This document shows positions 60,551-64,000 of a DNA stretch of 64,000 nucleotides, piece after piece. Where the stretch lies: assembly GCA_948567375.1 (NCBI GenBank), contig OX419756.1, forward strand, positions 40,128,333 to 40,192,332, in the 5' to 3' direction. The position numbers were made by a program, and so were the translations under genes. The stretch comes from Lunularia cruciata. Lineage: Eukaryota; Streptophyta; Marchantiopsida; Lunulariales; Lunulariaceae. The notes below the pieces were generated by a model, which worked only from the letters and a program-made list of their open reading frames with translations, made no database searches and was not told the origin of the DNA. Within the stretch, counting starts at the first letter, position 1, and each line of letters opens with the position of its first letter.

Positions 60551-62600
60551 TAAATATATGAAGAGAAGACATCAATTTACGGAGTGGCAAGAAATGATTT
60601 CAAGGGACTTTAAGAAATTTACAACCCCGTTTAACACATTTACTCCGATTTCATATACATCCAAATCCTTTAAGCTGAAATCAGAGGCAAGGATGGCCCT
60701 TGATGTTTCTAATGAAGATTTAGCCTTATGCAGAGGAGCAATGGATGGACCGAGTCTTGAGTAAGTAACGTTTGACCATGAGAGAGACCATCCTAAGGGA
60801 CATACTTCACACCAATGTCAAACAAGTCCAATTCACTCCATTACTTCTTCTATACTATAATAAACTGAATAGACGTTTTGCTTTACCAGAAATGACAGGG
60901 GACATGAGTAGCCATTTTCCTGTTAAAGTTTTCAGTTCGGTGTCACGACCTTCCCCCTTAGCAAATTACATGTAATGCGCATAACCAACTAGATAGTAAC
61001 TCTATGGAGCGAAATATTCTAACTTAATTACTAGATAGATAGATAGTTAATACTCTATTTGAAGTGGGTCCTGCCTAGAAACACTTACACTATCTCACAC
61101 CAAGTAATAAACCAAACTGCTCAACACACTTAAGGTCGTTCGAGAATTTTGAGCTGTTCCGCGTTCAAGCGAATTGCCATCCTGCCCAGTCAGTTTGTGT
61201 TTTAATAATTTCTCACCAGATAATCCACTACTTCATTTGTAGGTTACCTAAAAACAATTTTCCCTCTTGGTTCCGTGAGACCCAATGCTAAGCAGATTCT
61301 ATAAATGAAAATGTTGGAGCAGATTGGATTAAGAGTTCATCCGTCGAGTTATTTCCTCTCGTCGAACAATTTTCCATCTTCAGTTTCACTCATTGTGAGT
61401 CACTATCATATTGAATGTTATTTTTCTTTCCAAAGTACAAAAAGCTTCCTCTTGGACACACTGCATTTTCTAAACTGAAAGATTGAATGATTTTCATAAC
61501 TTTAAGAATGAATGAACGCATAAAATAAATCTTCACTCTACCCTGGCCCTTTGAGCAAATAGATTTGACTAAAGAACAGAAATCTCTACCTAGGTTTTTA
61601 TGTATAGGCGAGCTGAGGAGATCTGGTGCGATCAGAAGACCAGCTGCAAACATTTCGTGTAGGCAAGTGAGAACATACCGAATGATAGGTCAAGTTGGAA
61701 CGATTGTGGTGAAGGGAGATAACAATCACTGTCGTTCAAACTGTTTCTCGGTGTAATTCAATTTGAATCTTGCCTCATGGGTTGGATGCTTTGATCGCAC
61801 GAACCATCTCGATAACCCATATCGTCTCCGATCGGCCGGTTCCCATATGGGTCAACTTTCGTCTGTTAGCAAAGGAACTAGTGTGTGTACTTTGACCATT
61901 CTGCTGCAGGTCTTTAATTTCATGTGAAACTCCATGCCGACAAACAATTCCATCCACACCAATCATTGTATGGGTAAAGCTTGGACCCTTTAGTCCTTCC
62001 GAGGGGATCAACCATTCCGCGCTTAAGCAGCAATATGTTTCACAGGTTGCTCTTCAGCATTTGCAAAAGACATCAATGCACCCGCTCTTTGACCTAGGCG
62101 TGGGAGGCTCCAGTATCGCAACCACACATAGCCAATTTAAGAAGGGTAGTAGAATATAAGCGGTCATTTGTAAATCAAACTCAAGGACAAGCTAAGAACA
62201 AAATGAGAATTCATGTACAGCGTACATAATGGTCAATTAACGACATAAGGAAGACAAGCCGATGAGACAACTTTGAAGAGGGAAACGCCAGTTTTTGTAC
62301 GTATTATTCAGTGCAATACCGTTAGACATTCCGGTCCTCCAGTGGAGCGGGGGCACTTACAACGCTGAAGTCAGAGTTGATAGGAATCCTTGCTCATCGT
62401 GGCTCGATCCAAATTTGGCAAACGACCAGTCATTCAACTTCACAAAGAGGCGATGCAATTTCGCTTTCTCACGCCTTCTTATTTGCTAACGCTCCTATCT
62501 CACACCCTGAACTGTTGGAGGAGTACCACCCTCGGAATGTACAGAAGCAAATTCACAGCACCACCTTGCTTTCGAGGTCCCCTCGAAATCCTGATGAGGC
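60551..62600. other. Stretch between repeats and the Treslin-like gene
   Basis: Composition rises toward balanced from 61.1 kb. A TAGA microsatellite lies at 61033-61048. Minus-strand open frames 61390-61653 and 61775-62011 lie downstream of the Treslin-like stop and could be 3' exons or UTR of that gene. No splice connection is convincing and no domain is seen. Confidence 0.35.
61033..61048 (+). repeat. TAGA microsatellite
   Basis: Four TAGA units in a row. Confidence 0.8.
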
Positions 62601-62624
62601 AGACAACTGTGACCACCCACCATC

Positions 62625-63804
62625 CTAGACATCCAACTTGCCCCGCAATCGAAGACAATTCGTACTTGCTTGACGCAGAGGTGTTTGACAAACAACATGA
62701 ACTCCTCGTCTTCCATTCCCTGGCAAACTCGCTTTAGCTTGAGGCAGAGGAGTCTGACAAACAACCTGAATGGGTCTCTCATAACCTTGAGGCACAGGTG
62801 CTTCTTTCGGGAAGACAGGAATACTACCATCAGCCAGGACTCTAATATCCTGGCCTGATATCCTCGACGCAAGACTACGGCACACCTTGTTGATCTTGTG
62901 GGATGATTTGGTGCAGGTACTATGTTTACGAGGCTTAATGGCCTTCACACGGAGTAAGTTAAGGGCTCCACTGGAAAAGTGATAAGAATTTCTTTTCTTC
63001 TGTCTCTTCTCCTGCTTGTGAGAGCTATCCGGAGACTTTACGATTAGAACATTTTCTTTACCGTAAGACTTGTTTGAAACCGGTGCAATTACCTCACTGT
63101 TGTAGAGAACTTTGCAATCTGCATCGTTCGAGCAGGAGCCATTGTCTGCTGAAGAACCCTTCTCTTGGCCAGTAGTGCTCATATCAGGACCTTCCGATGG
63201 GGTTCCGCTTGCTTCATATGCAAGTTGAGGGACCGTAGTATTTGCTAATGAGGTGTGCGGCACCACAAGTCCAAGATTCACTTGTGTTTTGCTATCTTCC
63301 GACAATGTAGAACATACTGACGGGTCACAGTACCCGTTGAGTTCCATTGCCGAGAAAATCTTATCAATAGTCGATGGTAATAACCCCTTATACCTTCGCC
63401 CAAAAAAGAGCACATATGAGTGTCAGATAAGATATCACGGTTTCATCCTTTGCCATTTCTACTTTGAAAAGAAGACAGAATGACACAAGGCAAAGTCAAA
63501 TACAAGCTAGCTGTCAAATAATTTCCAACTGAAGAGACCAGCATATTCTCCCCCAACTTACAGCAAGAATGACAACAGCATCATACAGAAGTCAGTCTCC
63601 TTCCCAAACGTGTCAGACAAGTACCTTGAGGAGATAACTCTATGAAAATACTGCAGAAAACTTTCTCCGGTCGAATCTCCATCGGCTAGATGGAATTGAA
63701 TGCTATCAAGAAGTTTGCAAACTTCCTCAACGAGACACTGCTGTTTCTCCTTGTCCACTTCCAGTAAAAAGATCTCTAGGCGGAAAAGAATCTGAAGTTC
63801 ATGT
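62625..63804 (-). CDS. Treslin/Sld3-like DNA replication initiation protein, partial (two exons)
   Basis: Two exons on the minus strand: 63804-63625 (180 bp; acceptor TTTTCGTCAG before it) and 63393-62625 (stop at 62627-62625). They join across a 231-bp GT-AG intron (63624-63394) in consistent phase. Earlier exons lie beyond the window. The joined frame gives HELQILFRLEIF, then EEVCKLLDSIQFHLADGD, then FLQYFHRVISSRY, then LLPSTIDKIFSAME. This is the signature of the Sld3-Treslin domain, as I recall it from plant TICRR-like proteins. Treslin/Sld3 is a nuclear factor that, once phosphorylated by CDK on S/T-P sites, binds TopBP1/Dpb11 and loads Cdc45 at origins. The rest is Ser-rich and basic (KQEKRQKKR). 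It ends in a repeated VVCQTPLPQ/VVCQTPLRQ segment. It may be spliced further near its end (GCAA|GTACG), so the stop is tentative. Confidence 0.72.
62660..62815 (-). repeat. In-frame repeats encoding VVCQTPLxQ
   Basis: Two ~34-bp units (about 62672-62705 and 62741-62774), 69 bp apart, encode VVCQTPLRQ and VVCQTPLPQ. A weaker third (from 62789) encodes APVPQG. Spacings of 69 and 48 bp are multiples of three, which fits a duplication kept under coding constraint. Confidence 0.7.
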
Positions 63805-64000
63805 CTGACGAAAATGTGAAGGAATCCCGCAAAAAACAGAAATTTGGCCCCGATTTTCACCAGCTTGCTCACATCTATCAATGTGGTGATCCTCAATCGA
63901 GGATGTTTTAACATTAAGACGACCTACAGCGTGACAAATGATAAACGATTCTAGACCTACAGCGTGAAACATGATAAACAATTCAAATGTCCGGCTACAT
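63805..64000 (-). other. Probable intron of the Treslin-like gene, with a 33-bp tandem repeat
   Basis: Upstream of the acceptor at 63805, the minus-strand frame stays open for ~110 nt, but the strong polypyrimidine-AG suggests intron. A 33-bp unit starting GACCTACAGCGTGA is repeated at 63921 and 63954. Confidence 0.45.

Noticed and set aside
62495..62872. 125-codon minus-strand frame
   Set aside because: Alternative frame of the Treslin-like exon. The in-frame extension of the upstream exon and the repeat spacing support the other frame.
1..64000. CRISPR arrays, bacterial operons, ribosome binding sites, phage genes, tRNA genes
   Set aside because: Checked by eye. The window is eukaryotic with spliced genes and retroelements, and no cloverleaf-like tRNA or regularly spaced repeat array was seen.

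Overview
The window is plant nuclear DNA, most probably from a bryophyte and, as my best guess, a Marchantia-type thalloid liverwort. The grounds are a five-exon class I RSL bHLH gene, a nuclear fragment of a plant-type mitochondrial 18S rRNA gene, Ty3/gypsy chromoviruses, and very low gene density. The liverwort call rests on recognising the RSL protein by eye and is an inference. I found no bacterial, viral or CRISPR content.

Layout. 0-12 kb is gene-free by my reading and holds short 3' fragments of one non-LTR retrotransposon (LINE) family, the best at 3.9-4.45 kb. 12.9-21.4 kb is a nest of decayed chromovirus pieces: a + strand pol with chromodomain at 13.1-15.7 kb followed by an LTR, an opposite-strand gag with paired zinc knuckles at 18.6-19.7 kb, and a second + strand LTR copy at 20.5 kb. 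21.4-36.2 kb has no recognisable gene. It contains the mitochondrial rRNA insert at 30.34-30.56 kb and then a very AT-rich block. 36.2-44.4 kb is more GC-balanced, with further LINE ends, a G-quadruplex motif and two strong fold-backs. 44.6-51 kb is the RSL1 locus: a pyrimidine-rich probable leader, a large first coding exon, and the bHLH split over small exons. 51-60.5 kb is AT-rich repeat land with a minus-strand chromovirus remnant (53.1-55.4 kb). At the right edge (62.6-63.8 kb, minus strand) are two exons of a Treslin/Sld3-like replication initiation gene whose N-terminal part lies beyond the window.

Only two genes are convincingly functional, and they are unrelated in role. RSL1 is a developmental switch for tip-growing epidermal cells such as rhizoids. 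The Treslin-like protein links CDK activity to DNA replication origin firing. The rest is mostly transposon debris, in which Trp-to-stop changes are visible. The observations most worth testing are the structured RNA/DNA elements: a 22-bp hairpin in RSL1 intron 4, a hairpin plus TTAA array in its probable 3' UTR, an upstream ORF ending 7 nt before its start codon, a pre-miRNA-like fold-back at 39.2 kb, and a palindrome containing the stop codon at the 3' end of the LINE family.
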